In this document: piece after piece, positions 33,230-42,323 of the stretch
How the letters are laid out: each line of letters starts with the position of its first letter
How positions within the stretch are numbered: the first letter of the stretch is position 1
NCBI RefSeq assembly: GCF_000802185.1
Contig: NZ_KN676114.1
Coordinates: 63,051-127,050, forward strand
Source: Belnapia sp. F-4-1
Lineage (GTDB): Bacteria; Pseudomonadota; Alphaproteobacteria; Acetobacterales; Acetobacteraceae
DNA: 64,000 bases
Direction: 5' to 3'
Position numbers and translations under genes: made by a program
Notes under the pieces: generated by a model
The model's database searches: none
The model's input: the letters and a program-made list of their open reading frames with translations, nothing else
What the model was told of the DNA's origin: nothing

Positions 33230-34288
33230 ATGGCCCGCATGGAAAGAGCCACCCCCGCACCTCGCCGCGTCGTCATCCTCGGCGTGGCCCCAGTACAGTT
33301 GCTGGATCTGGTTGGCCCTGCGGAGGTGCTGGCGCAGGCAGGCAGGCTGCACGCGGCGGGACAGGGACAGCCCGTGCCCGTGCCGCTCTACGACATCGCC
33401 TGCCACGTGGTGGCCGGGCCAGGTCTCGTGCAAACCTCGGCCGGCCTCGCCTTCTCGCCGATGGCGAGCGAAGCCTCTCTCCTCGGCCTGGAGGCGCTCG
33501 ACACACTCATCGTGGTTGGCGGGGAGGGTGCGAGGGAACGTACCAGCGACCCGCGCTTGCAAAAGTTGGTGCGGCACCTCGCACCAAAGGCAGAACGCCT
33601 CGTCGGTGTCTGCACGGGAACCTTCATCCTTGCCGCTGCCGGCTTACTCGACGGACGGCGAGTGACTACCCACTGGCGCTTCTGCGCGGAACTCTCGCGG
33701 CGCCATCCCGGCCTGCAGGTGGACCCGGAGCCAATCTTCATCCGCGATGGCCATGTTTGGACCTCCGCCGGGGTGACGGCGGGCATGGACCTCGTGCTGG
33801 CACTCGTCGAGGAAGATCACCGCCATGCGCTGGCGCTGGCGGTCGCACGGGAACTGGTGCTCTTCCTCCGCCGCCCTGGCGACCAGAAGCAGTTCAGCAG
33901 CGTGCTAGCCACGCAGAGCCAAGGCGGGTCTCGGTTCGGCGCGCTGATCGCCTGGCTCGCCGAAAACCTGCACCGTCCGCTCTCGGTCGAGGCGATGGCC
34001 GGGCGCGCCTGCCTCAGCCCGCGGCAGTTCGCCCGCGTCTTCCGCGAGGAGACCGGCTTAACGCCGGCTCGCTTCCTCGAGCGCATGCGCGTCGAAGCGG
34101 CGAGGCAGCGGCTAGAGGCCGGGCGCGGCGAATTGGCCGCCGTTGTCGAGAGCTGCGGCTTCGGCACCGAGGAAACGATGCGCCGCGCCTTCATTCGTCA
34201 GCTCGGCGCCTCGCCGGGCAATTACCGCGACCGCTTCCGCCGCAACGCGGTGCGTCACACAACCCCGGCCATGGACCTCCACACATGA
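33230..34288 (+). CDS. GlxA-family transcriptional regulator (DJ-1/PfpI plus AraC)
   Basis: This 352-residue protein has an N-terminal DJ-1/PfpI domain (VVILGVAPVQLLDLVGPAEV; Cys elbow VGVCTGTFILAAAG near 125) and a C-terminal AraC double HTH (HRPLSVEAMAGRACLSPRQF, FREETGLTPARFLERMRVEA, CGFGTEETMRRAF). Such regulators sense small metabolites. Its stop overlaps the start of a second DJ-1 protein by ATGA, so the two are translationally coupled. ATG 33239 is an alternative start. Confidence 0.9.
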   Translation: MARMERATPAPRRVVILGVAPVQLLDLVGPAEVLAQAGRLHAAGQGQPVPVPLYDIACHVVAGPGLVQTSAGLAFSPMASEASLLGLEALDTLIVVGGEGARERTSDPRLQKLVRHLAPKAERLVGVCTGTFILAAAGLLDGRRVTTHWRFCAELSRRHPGLQVDPEPIFIRDGHVWTSAGVTAGMDLVLALVEEDHRHALALAVARELVLFLRRPGDQKQFSSVLATQSQGGSRFGALIAWLAENLHRPLSVEAMAGRACLSPRQFARVFREETGLTPARFLERMRVEAARQRLEAGRGELAAVVESCGFGTEETMRRAFIRQLGASPGNYRDRFRRNAVRHTTPAMDLHT

Positions 34289-35001
34289 TCGACCCCGACC
34301 GCCACCTCAACATCGGCTCGCTGATCTTCGACGGCATCGATCAGATCGACCTGACCGGTCCGTTCGAAGTGTTGGCGCGCATCCCGAACTCCACCTACCG
34401 GCTTTACGGAAAGACCGATGGCATGATCCGCGACGTGAAGGGGCTGCGCATCAGCCCTGACGGGGCGATCGCCGATGCGCCGCAGCTCGACGTGCTGCAC
34501 ATCCCCGGCGGCTTCGGGCAGGAAGTGCTGATGGAGGACCAGGAGGTGCTGGGCTGGATTAGTCAGCAGGCGGAAGGGGCACACAGCATCTTCTCGGTCT
34601 GCACCGGCGCGCTGATTTGCGGCGCGGCAGGGCTCCTGAAGAGGCGGCGCGCAACGACCCATTGGGCTTCCTTCCACTTGCTCCCGTATTTCGGCGCCTT
34701 CCCGGTGGATGAGCGGGTGGTAGTGGACGGCAACTGGGTGTTTGCCGCGGGCGTGACCGCCGGCATTGACGGCGCGCTGCGGCTGGTGGCGGAGTTGCGC
34801 GGAGATGCGGCAGCGCAAGCCATCCAGCTCAGCATGGTTTATGCGCCGGAACCGCCGTTCGACGCGGGCACGCCGGCCAGCGCGCCTCCCGAGATCGTGG
34901 CCGCGATGCGGGAAAGTGTCAGTGCGATCACCGCGCAGCGCGAGGCTACGGCGCGGAAGGTAGCGGAACGGCTTGCCGTCAGCGCATCCGCTAGCCTGTA
35001 G
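34285..35001 (+). CDS. DJ-1/PfpI protein, isonitrile hydratase-like
   Basis: This 238-residue protein shows LIFDGIDQIDLTGPFEVLAR, HIPGGFGQEVLM, the nucleophile elbow FSVCTGALICGAAGLL near residue 110 and TTHWASFHLLPYFG. The pattern is that of InhA-type isonitrile hydratases and related DJ-1 proteins. It probably acts on the compound sensed by the coupled GlxA regulator; that link is inferred from the overlap. Confidence 0.88.
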   Translation: MIDPDRHLNIGSLIFDGIDQIDLTGPFEVLARIPNSTYRLYGKTDGMIRDVKGLRISPDGAIADAPQLDVLHIPGGFGQEVLMEDQEVLGWISQQAEGAHSIFSVCTGALICGAAGLLKRRRATTHWASFHLLPYFGAFPVDERVVVDGNWVFAAGVTAGIDGALRLVAELRGDAAAQAIQLSMVYAPEPPFDAGTPASAPPEIVAAMRESVSAITAQREATARKVAERLAVSASASL

Positions 35002-35113
35002 CTGTCTGGATCATGTGCAGCAGTGGAGGCGCCGTGGGGCCTACTGTCCTTGTCCAGCCGAGGAACGCGGGAACAGCCACCCTGACTGAAGCATGCTCGG
35101 CACGACGCCTGCC

Positions 35114-35731
35114 TCATCCCGCGCGTGCGCGCAATCCGCCCTCGATCAACGATGCGAAGACGCCGGCAGCTTCTGCCTCGTCAAGGTTGCCACGCACCAA
35201 CGCGGCCGAAAGCGCCTCGCCCGCGCCGACCAGGCCGATGCAGCGGCGCTCCAGCTCGGCAGCCGGCAGGGTGCTGTGAGGCTGCAGGACCGATACGAAC
35301 ATCCGGACGGAGTTGTCGAGTAGCTCCTGGAAGACCTTGGCTTTCTCCTCGCTGCCCGCCAACGCGGCGCCCACCGCGTGGAACTCGTCGGTCTTGTCGG
35401 CCGCACAATGGATGTAGGCGGCCGCCAGGGCTGTGACGCACTCCTTGAAGCTCCGCTTACCGATGGCCATCGCGTCCCGAAACGCATTCACCCGCTCGAC
35501 GTCGATCCATCGGTAGAGCTCGATCAGCAGGCCCGACCGGGTGCCGAAATGGTCGTAGGCCACTGGTTTGGAGATACCGGCGCGAGCGGCCAAGTGCCCC
35601 AGCGTCAGCCGGTCCGCACCCTCCTCCCTGACGATCAGCAGCGCCGTGTCGAGCAGCTGACGCCGCCGCTGGTCCTTCGAGAGCCTGCGCGGCGTCCCGT
35701 GCCCGTCTCCCTCTCGCGGATCCTTCTTCAC
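35114..35731 (-). CDS. TetR-family transcriptional repressor
   Basis: This protein of about 205 residues has an N-terminal HTH (RRRQLLDTALLIVREEGADR, LTLGHLAARAGISKPVAYDHF) and a ligand-binding C-terminal domain. It is divergent from the dehydrogenase and hydrolase genes at 35823, with two palindromes in between. GTG 35731 is preferred; the alternative TTG at 35770 would place one palindrome inside the coding region. Confidence 0.88.
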   Translation of the reverse strand: MKKDPREGDGHGTPRRLSKDQRRRQLLDTALLIVREEGADRLTLGHLAARAGISKPVAYDHFGTRSGLLIELYRWIDVERVNAFRDAMAIGKRSFKECVTALAAAYIHCAADKTDEFHAVGAALAGSEEKAKVFQELLDNSVRMFVSVLQPHSTLPAAELERRCIGLVGAGEALSAALVRGNLDEAEAAGVFASLIEGGLRARAG

Positions 35732-35753
35732 TTCACCGGCCGCCTTGCGGAAC

Positions 35754-35794
35754 CTACCAACGGTAGCCAAGTTAGCTTCCCTACTAAAGGTAGG
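35754..35794. promoter_or_regulatory. Candidate TetR operators
   Basis: CTACCAACGGTAG (35754-35766) is a perfect 5-bp inverted repeat with a 3-base centre. CCTACTAAAGGTAGG (35780-35794) has the same CTAC/GTAG half-sites. Both lie in the divergent promoter region between the TetR gene and the 35823 gene. Confidence 0.55.
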
Positions 35795-35822
35795 TTAATA
35801 GCCCGAAACAAGGAGGCTTGCA

Positions 35823-36830
35823 ATGTCATCAGCTCCCATCCTGCTCATGGGAGGCTCCGGCGCCATCGGTCGCTGGACCACACGGTTCCTGCGCGACGCC
35901 CATCCCGACCTGCCGCTGCTGATAGGCGGCCGTGACCTTGCCAAAGCCAGGGAAGCCGCGGCTCGGCTCGGCAATGCGGACGGTGCGGTGCTTGACCTAG
36001 CCGCCGCCGACCTTGGCCTCCGGGCCCAACCAGTCAGTGCCGTCGCCGTCCTCTTTCCCGACGATCGGGTCGTGGGGCTCCACTTCGCGCAGGCGCGCGG
36101 AGTCCCGCACCTCAGCATCTCGTCCGGCATCTACGAGATCGCTCCCGAAATTGCGGCCTTCATGCACAAGCCTGGCGCCGCACCGGTCGTCCTTGGCTAC
36201 GAATGGCTTGTGGGCGCCACGACGATCCCGACGCTTGAGTTCGCCAAGGCGTTCGGCCGGGTCCGCGACATCACCATCGGTGCTCTGGTCGACGAGCAGG
36301 ATACCGGTGGTCCGGCGGTTGCCGAAGACTTCGAGCGCCTGAACAGCACCTTGCCCGCCGCGCTCACACGCCGCGACAGCCACTACATCTGGCGCGCCGG
36401 CGAGGATGCGAAGGCCGCGTTCCGCGCCGTGGACGGCACCTGGATGGACGCCTCCGGCTTCTCGTCGATCGACGTCGTCGGGCTGGCGACGGCGACCGGC
36501 GCGCCGAGCGTCCAGTTCAACATCTCGAGCGGGGTCAGTTCCTCTCGCCGCCGCGGCGAGCCGATGTCGACCGAAATCATCATCGAGCTCGTTGGAGAAG
36601 ATCATGCGGGCCAGCCGCTACTCACCCGCCACGCGGTCGTCCACCCCAAGGGTTCGGCGCCGCTGACCGGGCTCGGGGTCGCCATGCTCCTCGAACGGCT
36701 TGTCGGGCTCGACGGCAACCCGCCCACGCCAGCCGGGCTCTACTTCCCCTACCAATTGCTCGATCCCGCCGCTTACTTCGCCCGCCTGAAGCAGATCGGT
36801 GGCGAGGTTCTGACCTTGGAGGCACTGTGA
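35823..36830 (+). CDS. NAD(P)-binding oxidoreductase, saccharopine-dehydrogenase-like
   Basis: This 335-residue protein has a Rossmann start LLMGGSGAIGRWTTRFL with GGSGAIG near residues 10-16, GGRDLAKA and VLDLAAADL, then a C-terminal domain with no clear catalytic signature. The organisation fits saccharopine dehydrogenase-like reductases of unknown substrate. An AAGGAGG ribosome site precedes ATG. Its stop overlaps the next ATG by one base (TGATG), so the two are one operon, probably repressed by the divergent TetR protein. Confidence 0.8.
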   Translation: MSSAPILLMGGSGAIGRWTTRFLRDAHPDLPLLIGGRDLAKAREAAARLGNADGAVLDLAAADLGLRAQPVSAVAVLFPDDRVVGLHFAQARGVPHLSISSGIYEIAPEIAAFMHKPGAAPVVLGYEWLVGATTIPTLEFAKAFGRVRDITIGALVDEQDTGGPAVAEDFERLNSTLPAALTRRDSHYIWRAGEDAKAAFRAVDGTWMDASGFSSIDVVGLATATGAPSVQFNISSGVSSSRRRGEPMSTEIIIELVGEDHAGQPLLTRHAVVHPKGSAPLTGLGVAMLLERLVGLDGNPPTPAGLYFPYQLLDPAAYFARLKQIGGEVLTLEAL

Positions 36831-38020
36831 TGCGCAAGGATATGCTTCCATCCGCCAGTGCCGAGGATGGCATCCGATCGTCTGCGCCCGATGCCGATGG
36901 CACGAGAAGCGCAACCGGTCCTTCCCGCAGGGCGCTGCTCTTCGGCTCCGTCGCAGCTGCCGCGGCCGCCGTGCTGCCCGCCGCCGCGCAAACGGCGGTC
37001 ATGCCCGGCATGCGCATGGTCAGGACCAACGGCATCAATCTGGCAGTTTACGAGGCGGGTTCCGGCCCACCCGTCGTTCTGCTGCACGGCTTTCCGGGGC
37101 TGGCGTTCACGTGGCGCCACCAGATTCCGGCTCTCGCCACCGCGGGCTACCGCGTCATCGCCCCCGATCTGCGCGGCTACGGATGGAGCGACACGCCAAC
37201 GGCAGTCGAGGATTACGACATCGCTCACCTGACGGGGGACCTCGTCGGCCTGCTCGACGCACTCGGCATCGAGAAAGCGGTCTTCATGGGACATGACTGG
37301 GGAGGACTGCTTGCCTGGCAGATGGCGCTCCTCTACGGGGAGCGCGTCGCCGGGGTGATCGGCGTCAACACACCGCACATCCCCCACTGGATGCTGTGGT
37401 TGCATCCCGACCTCGTCAAGGCTGCGCAGCCCAGCGGCCTGACCTTCGTCGCCGATCCGATGGTCGATCCAGTCTCACAGATGCGGCGGGTCTACAGCCC
37501 CGACATGTACGTCCTGATGTTTCAGGACGGCAGTATGGCAGACGAGGCAATGGACCGGAATCCACGCGGTGCGCTGCGAAACGCCTTCCGCAAAAATCTC
37601 ATGACATCCGCCGAATGGAATAGGCTGCCCTCGGCAGTCGCACACATGGAGTATTACGGACGGCCCCCGCCGGAAAGCTTTCCTGGCGCGAACGTGCTGA
37701 GCGTGCAGGAGTTGAATTTCTACGCCAGCCATTTCGAGCGCACCGGCTTCACGCCGGCCATCAACTGGTACCGCAACCTGTCGAGGAACTGGCAGGCGGG
37801 GCTTGGCACCGACCAGACCGTCCGCGTGCCGTCCATGATGGTGTCGGCTGCCCATGACGTGGTTCTCCGTCCGAGTATGGCAAACGGCATGGATGCCCAC
37901 GTGCCAGACCTCGAGAAGCACGTTGTCGCCGATTGCTGGCATTGGACACCGGAGGAAAAGCCGGACGAGCTGAACCGGCTGGCCATTTCCTGGCTCACGA
38001 GACGCTTCCCGTCGAGGTAG
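36830..38020 (+). CDS. Epoxide-hydrolase-like alpha/beta hydrolase, Tat-exported
   Basis: This 396-residue protein starts with a Tat-like signal (PSRRALLFGSVAAAAAAVLP). The fold has HGFPGLAFTWRHQ, DLRGYGWSD, the nucleophile GHDWGG with Asp near residue 153, an acid site in SAAHDVVLRP and the C-terminal His in DCWHWTPEEKP. The HGFP and GHDWGG pair is typical of epoxide hydrolases and dehalogenases. Export of such an enzyme with a TetR-controlled reductase suggests detoxification; the substrate is unknown. Confidence 0.87.
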   Translation: MRKDMLPSASAEDGIRSSAPDADGTRSATGPSRRALLFGSVAAAAAAVLPAAAQTAVMPGMRMVRTNGINLAVYEAGSGPPVVLLHGFPGLAFTWRHQIPALATAGYRVIAPDLRGYGWSDTPTAVEDYDIAHLTGDLVGLLDALGIEKAVFMGHDWGGLLAWQMALLYGERVAGVIGVNTPHIPHWMLWLHPDLVKAAQPSGLTFVADPMVDPVSQMRRVYSPDMYVLMFQDGSMADEAMDRNPRGALRNAFRKNLMTSAEWNRLPSAVAHMEYYGRPPPESFPGANVLSVQELNFYASHFERTGFTPAINWYRNLSRNWQAGLGTDQTVRVPSMMVSAAHDVVLRPSMANGMDAHVPDLEKHVVADCWHWTPEEKPDELNRLAISWLTRRFPSR

Positions 38021-38406
38021 CCTTTTGAAAATTCGTCGGTCCACGAGGCGAGCACCTGGGGAACTAATCGCGCTGCAGGTCGTGCGGCGACCGACGCGCC
38101 GGGGATTCCGCATCGCCATCAATGCGTCAGCCTTAGCTTTGCTGCATCAATCCCAGCGACTGGCAATTATCCGGCCCATCAGATTTTAGACTGCCGATTG
38201 GCTGGAGCGGTTTCCTGCCGGACTGAATCGCTTGTGACTGCCAAAGTGACCTTAAGGTGATGCAGCCGCTGTTCGGCAAGGAGGTGATGAGGACGTCGAA
38301 GGGGCATCGTTAACCTGCCAGGCTTTCGGTTGCAGCACTTCCTCCTCACTGTAGCAAGCCGCGTCGAGGCAATAGCAACTATGCTTAGTCCAAGGTAGCT
38401 TTCAGC
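38021..38406. other. Intergenic stretch
   Basis: No gene was recognised. A string GAATCGCTTGTGACTG near 38226 resembles GAATCGGTTGTGACTGG near 41135 in front of an IS5 fragment, so a small IS-derived relic may be present. Confidence 0.35.
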
Positions 38407-39027
38407 ATGTCGAACCTCGCACTCCTCGCCACCTTCTGGGCAGCTTTCTTCCTCGCCCTCATCAGTCCAGGCCCGAGCTTCGCCCTCGTCGCCGGCACAG
38501 CCCTGCGCGAAGGTCGCCGCCGTGCCCTTCGCATAGCGATAGGGCTCGCGGCTGGCGAAGCAGCCTGGGCCTGCGCGGCAGTCTTTGGCGTTTCTGCGCT
38601 TGCCGCCCAACATCCCTCCCTCGCCACCGCCTTGAAAATCAGCGGCGGAGCCTTCCTGCTCTTCCTCGGCCTCTCCGCTCTTTGGACAGTTCTCCGCAAC
38701 CCCGCCCGCGCCGAAGTGGTCCAGGCTGCATCCACAGATGGTACCAGCTTCTGGCGAGGTTTCGGCCTAATGCTACTCAATCCCAAAGCTGGCGTGTTCT
38801 GGGTATCCCTCTCAAGTCTTTTCCTCGGTCCTGATATCACGGCCGGTCTCGCGGCCGCGGCGGTGGCAGGCGCTGTCTTGCTTTCCATGCTTTGGCACTG
38901 CGCGCTCGCCTGGGTGCTTTCAGCCGGTTACGTCGCGCGTCTCTTCCGCCGCATTCGCCGAGGCATCGACGCCGTATTCGGAGTGGTCATGGCCGCCCTC
39001 GGCGTGCGGCTGATCCTCTCAAACTAA
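38407..39027 (+). CDS. LysE/RhtB-family exporter
   Basis: This 206-residue inner-membrane protein has the RhtB N-terminal signature FFLALISPGPSFALVAGTAL and GRRRALRIAIGLAAGEAAWA, then about six transmembrane helices (ALKISGGAFLLFLGLSALW, GLMLLNPKAGVFWVSL, AVAGAVLLSMLWHCALAW). The family exports amino acids and related small molecules. It stands alone on this strand. Confidence 0.9.
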   Translation: MSNLALLATFWAAFFLALISPGPSFALVAGTALREGRRRALRIAIGLAAGEAAWACAAVFGVSALAAQHPSLATALKISGGAFLLFLGLSALWTVLRNPARAEVVQAASTDGTSFWRGFGLMLLNPKAGVFWVSLSSLFLGPDITAGLAAAAVAGAVLLSMLWHCALAWVLSAGYVARLFRRIRRGIDAVFGVVMAALGVRLILSN

Positions 39028-39068
39028 AGCAGAAGCCGAACATTCACGCTCGTAGCCTGCGTGCCGCC

Positions 39069-39878
39069 TCAGGGTGTTGCGGCATCGGCGAGCGGACGGT
39101 CGAGCGCCTCGACCATTTGGGCGGCGAGATGATGATCCGAGCTCGGGTTCTGACCGGTGATCAGGTCGCGATCGACAACTACATAGGGCGCGAAGTCGAC
39201 CGGGTTGTTGGTCACTCTGCCCCCCGCCACCTCCAGCGCCTCAGGCATGTCGAAGTACACCTTACCGTGCAGAAGCGCGCCCTCTGCGGTCCTCTCCTCG
39301 CTGGCCGAGAAGACGGTCATCCGATAGTCCGCATAGACCCAGCCCTTGGCATACTCGGCCGCCCTGGCCTTGTCCCCGGCGATCAGCGCCGCACGGAACT
39401 CGCGGGCACGCGGCATCGCCGCGGCGACGGCGACCGGGCCATGGCACAGCAGCGCCGTCGGCTTCCCGGTCGCGTGGAAGTGGCGTAGGATCGTGCCCAG
39501 CTCGGCGCTTTGCATCAGGTCGACCACAGGCGCATGGCCGCCGGGCACGAACAGGCCAGCATAGCCATCCAGCCCCTCCGCGACCACCGAGCGTAACGTG
39601 CGCACCTGGTTCATCGAGGGATCCTCGGCGTAGAACTGCTTGGCTCGCGCATAGGCGGCCTCGTCGCCTCCGAAGTGCTGCGGCGAGTCCGACGCCTCGT
39701 CGATCATCGGCTTGGTCCCGTCCGGTGTGGCGAGCACGACCGCGTAGCCGGCCTCGATCAGGGCCATCGCCGGCACGACCGTCTCGTTGAGATATTGCCC
39801 GATCGCGACCGAGCCGCCGCCTTGAAGCTCAATCCGGGTGGCGTTGGAGCCGGCCACGAGCACTGTTCCCTTGGTCAT
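39069..39878 (-). CDS. DJ-1/PfpI-family protein, Hsp31-like
   Basis: This 269-residue protein has VLVAGSNATRIELQGGG at the N-terminus, GYAVVLATPDG, LDGYAGLFVPGGHAPVVDL and the nucleophile elbow ALLCHGPVAVAAA near residue 148. Length and the GGHAP motif fit Hsp31/glyoxalase III-type DJ-1 proteins that remove reactive carbonyls. The ATG at 39878 has GGAGG upstream. It is divergent from a LysR regulator. Confidence 0.87.
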   Translation of the reverse strand: MTKGTVLVAGSNATRIELQGGGSVAIGQYLNETVVPAMALIEAGYAVVLATPDGTKPMIDEASDSPQHFGGDEAAYARAKQFYAEDPSMNQVRTLRSVVAEGLDGYAGLFVPGGHAPVVDLMQSAELGTILRHFHATGKPTALLCHGPVAVAAAMPRAREFRAALIAGDKARAAEYAKGWVYADYRMTVFSASEERTAEGALLHGKVYFDMPEALEVAGGRVTNNPVDFAPYVVVDRDLITGQNPSSDHHLAAQMVEALDRPLADAATP

Positions 39879-39993
39879 TACTGCCTCCGTTGCAATGTCC
39901 GCATTCCCAGCGAACAAGCCAACTTTGGCGCCAGCCGAGATATTTCAGAAGTTTATTGTATTGATTTCAGATATGCCGTTGGCATTATAAATC

Positions 39994-40953
39994 ATGCGGT
40001 ACGACCTCAACCTTCTTCCGATCTTCATCGCTTTGATGGAGGAGCGCAGCGTCACACGCGCCGCGGAGCGCCTCGGCATGACCCAGCCGGCGCTGTCGAA
40101 CGCGCTCGCACGTCTGCGGGTCATGCTGCGGGACCAGCTCTTCGTCCGCGAGCGCTACGGCATCCAGCCGACCCAAGTCGCCTCAGACCTGGCGCCCGAC
40201 GTTGCCGAGGCGCTGGCGAGGCTGGACGGCGCAGTGCTCGGCCAGCAGGAGTTCGACCCCGCCAGAACCGAGCGGCTGCTGACCATCGCGCCCAACGGTT
40301 ATGTCGAGTTCGTGCTCGTACCCGCCATCGTGGCGAGGCTACGCCAGATCGCTCCCGGTATCAGACTGCGCCTCACCCCATTCAGCAACGACCTGGCGGA
40401 GACCGGAGTCACTTCCGGGACTACTGCCTTGGTGCTCGGCCGCATCGTCGATCCGCCCGACAACCTCATCGTGCAGCATCTGATGAATGAGGGACTGGCT
40501 TGCGTCGTTCGGGCCGATCATCCTGAGATAGACTACAGCATCAGCCGCGATCAGTTCGAGCGGCTCAAGCATGTCAACGTCGTGCCATCCGGCCGCATGC
40601 GGGCCGGACTCTTCCAGGTCCTCGCACAGCAGCAGCTCAAGCGAGAGGTCGCCATCTCCGTCACCAACTTCTTCGCCGTCGCGGAGATGGTGGCCGTCAC
40701 CGACTATTGCGCAACACTGCCCAAGCTGATCTGCCGTCGGCTGGCGCATGACCCCCGGCTGAAGGTCCTGCCATCACCGGTGGACCTCGGGACCTTCCCA
40801 GTCGAGATGGCCTGGCATGGCCGGTACCGCCACGATCCAGTCCATCGCTGGCTGATACCATGTCCCGTTGATCCCAACCTATCGGCGGCAGAGGACCGTC
40901 CCGACGTAGCCCGCTCCGGCCTCGGCGGAGCCGCTTTACTGCATGGGTTCTGA
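39994..40953 (+). CDS. LysR-family regulator with MITE-derived C-terminus
   Basis: This 319-residue protein has the LysR HTH (LLPIFIALMEERSVTRAAER, GMTQPALSNALARLR) and an effector domain to about residue 287 (EMAWHGRYRHDPVHRWL), the usual ending. The last 33 residues are encoded by the small inverted-repeat element at 40855-40970. It is divergent from the DJ-1 gene and probably controls it. Whether the extended tail harms function is unknown. Confidence 0.88.
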   Translation: MRYDLNLLPIFIALMEERSVTRAAERLGMTQPALSNALARLRVMLRDQLFVRERYGIQPTQVASDLAPDVAEALARLDGAVLGQQEFDPARTERLLTIAPNGYVEFVLVPAIVARLRQIAPGIRLRLTPFSNDLAETGVTSGTTALVLGRIVDPPDNLIVQHLMNEGLACVVRADHPEIDYSISRDQFERLKHVNVVPSGRMRAGLFQVLAQQQLKREVAISVTNFFAVAEMVAVTDYCATLPKLICRRLAHDPRLKVLPSPVDLGTFPVEMAWHGRYRHDPVHRWLIPCPVDPNLSAAEDRPDVARSGLGGAALLHGF

Positions 40954-40970
40954 TCAGCGGGATTTGGTAT
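40855..40970. mobile_element. IS630-derived MITE (116 bp)
   Basis: The ends ATACCATGTCCCGTTGATCC (40855) and, from 40970 on the minus strand, ATACCAAATCCCGCTGATCA are inverted repeats with about 20 of 24 positions matching. They resemble the right end of the IS630 element at 50584 (ATACCAAATCTCACTGATCA). TA flanks both sides. No gene is inside. This is the size and form of a non-autonomous IS630/Tc1-type MITE. Confidence 0.72.
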
Positions 40971-41111
40971 GAGATCCGTCATCGGCGAGGTGGCGGTGGA
41001 TCTGTCAAACCACCTATCCTGATCGAGTCGGCCCAGCCGCCTCTCGCCGTGGAGCAGCGGACTCTTGGGTAGCGCATGGGCCCAACCGCGAGGTCGCCCC
41101 TCAGCGTCCAT

Positions 41112-41262
41112 CCGGGAACAGATCGAGTGATTTGAATCGGTTGTGACTGGCTCCCGGCGGCGATTGCTGGAAGAAGAGTGTGCATGTGGACGTCCGAGAA
41201 CCGGTCGAAATACGACCACAACAAGCTGCGCTACCCAAGTGATCTGACCGACGATGACCTTT
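41112..41262 (+). mobile_element. IS5-family 5' fragment
   Basis: From ATG 41184 the frame reads MWTSENRSKYDHNKLRYPSD then LTDDDL, the common N-terminus of one IS5 transposase group, and stops after about 26 codons. The preceding GAATCGGTTGTGACTGG may be the element end. Only the first part remains, cut at the left edge of the IS3 element. Confidence 0.65.
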
Positions 41263-41320
41263 CCCCCTGACTGGGATCCGGCCTGGATGAGAGAGTTGGC
41301 CTCCTTGGAAGGAGGCAGGG

Positions 41321-41612
41321 ATGCCGAGGAAGCGTCACGCGGCGGAGCAGATCATTGGTCTGTTGCGGCAGGCTAAGGTGGAATTGGCGCAGGGCCGGAC
41401 GGTGGGGGATCTGCCGAGGGCTCGAGGTCTCGGAGGCGACGTTCTACCGCTGGCGATCCGAGTATGGTGGCCTGAAGGTGGACCAGGCGCGCCGACTGAG
41501 AGACCTTGAGCGGGAGAACGTGCGGCTGAAGCGGGCGGTGGCGGAGTTGACGCTCGACAAGCAGATCCTGAAGGCTGCGGCGCATGCGCCGCAGGCGGAG
41601 GGAAACTACTAG
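41321..41612 (+). pseudogene. IS3 OrfA, frameshifted
   Basis: PRKRHAAEQIIGLLRQAKVE begins in one frame, and after about 41410 the sequence continues in another (CRGLEVSEATFYRWRSEYGG, RLRDLERENVRLKRAVAELT, LDKQILKAA). The expected VGEICRG is missing two bases at GTGGGGGATC. The HTH and leucine-zipper regions are otherwise intact. Confidence 0.8.
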
Positions 41613-42323
41613 GCCCTGAGCGCCGTCGAGCGGGGGTGCGACATGTGCGGACGGTGCTCGGGGTGTCCGAGCGCCGCGCGTGTCGCGCGCTGGGCCAGTC
41701 GCGCTCGACGCAGCGCAAGGCGCGGATGGTGCGGTCCGATGAGACCGCGCTGACCGAGGCGACGGTTGCCCTGGCGGCGGAGTATGGCCGCTACGGCTAC
41801 CGCCGGATCACTGCGTTGCTGCGGGCCGAGGGCTGGCGGGTGAACGCCAAACGCGTGGAGCGGATCTGGCGGCGGGAGAGGCTGAAGGTGCCGCGACGAC
41901 AGCCGAAGCGTGGTCGTCTGTGGCTGAACGACGGCTTCTGCGTACGGCTGCGGCCATGCTGGCCGGGGCACGTCTGGGCCTACGACTTTGTACAGGACCG
42001 GACGCATAACGGGCGGCGGTTCCGCATGCTGACGGTGATTGACGAGTACACGCGCGAATGCCTGGCGATCGTGGTGGCGCGGCGGCTCAGCTCGGATGAT
42101 GTGTTGCAGGCATTGACAGATCTATTCGTCGAGCGCGGACCGCCCGGATACATTCGCTCTGACAACGGGCCGGAGTTCGTGGCGAAGGAGGTCGGTGGCT
42201 GGCTTGGCCGGGTCGGGGTGATGACGCTGTTCATCGAGCCCGGCAGCCCGTGGGAGATGGCGTAATCGGTCTGGAGGCGGGCAACCTCTCCGGACTGCTC
42301 CACTCACCCGAAAGGCTTCCAGG

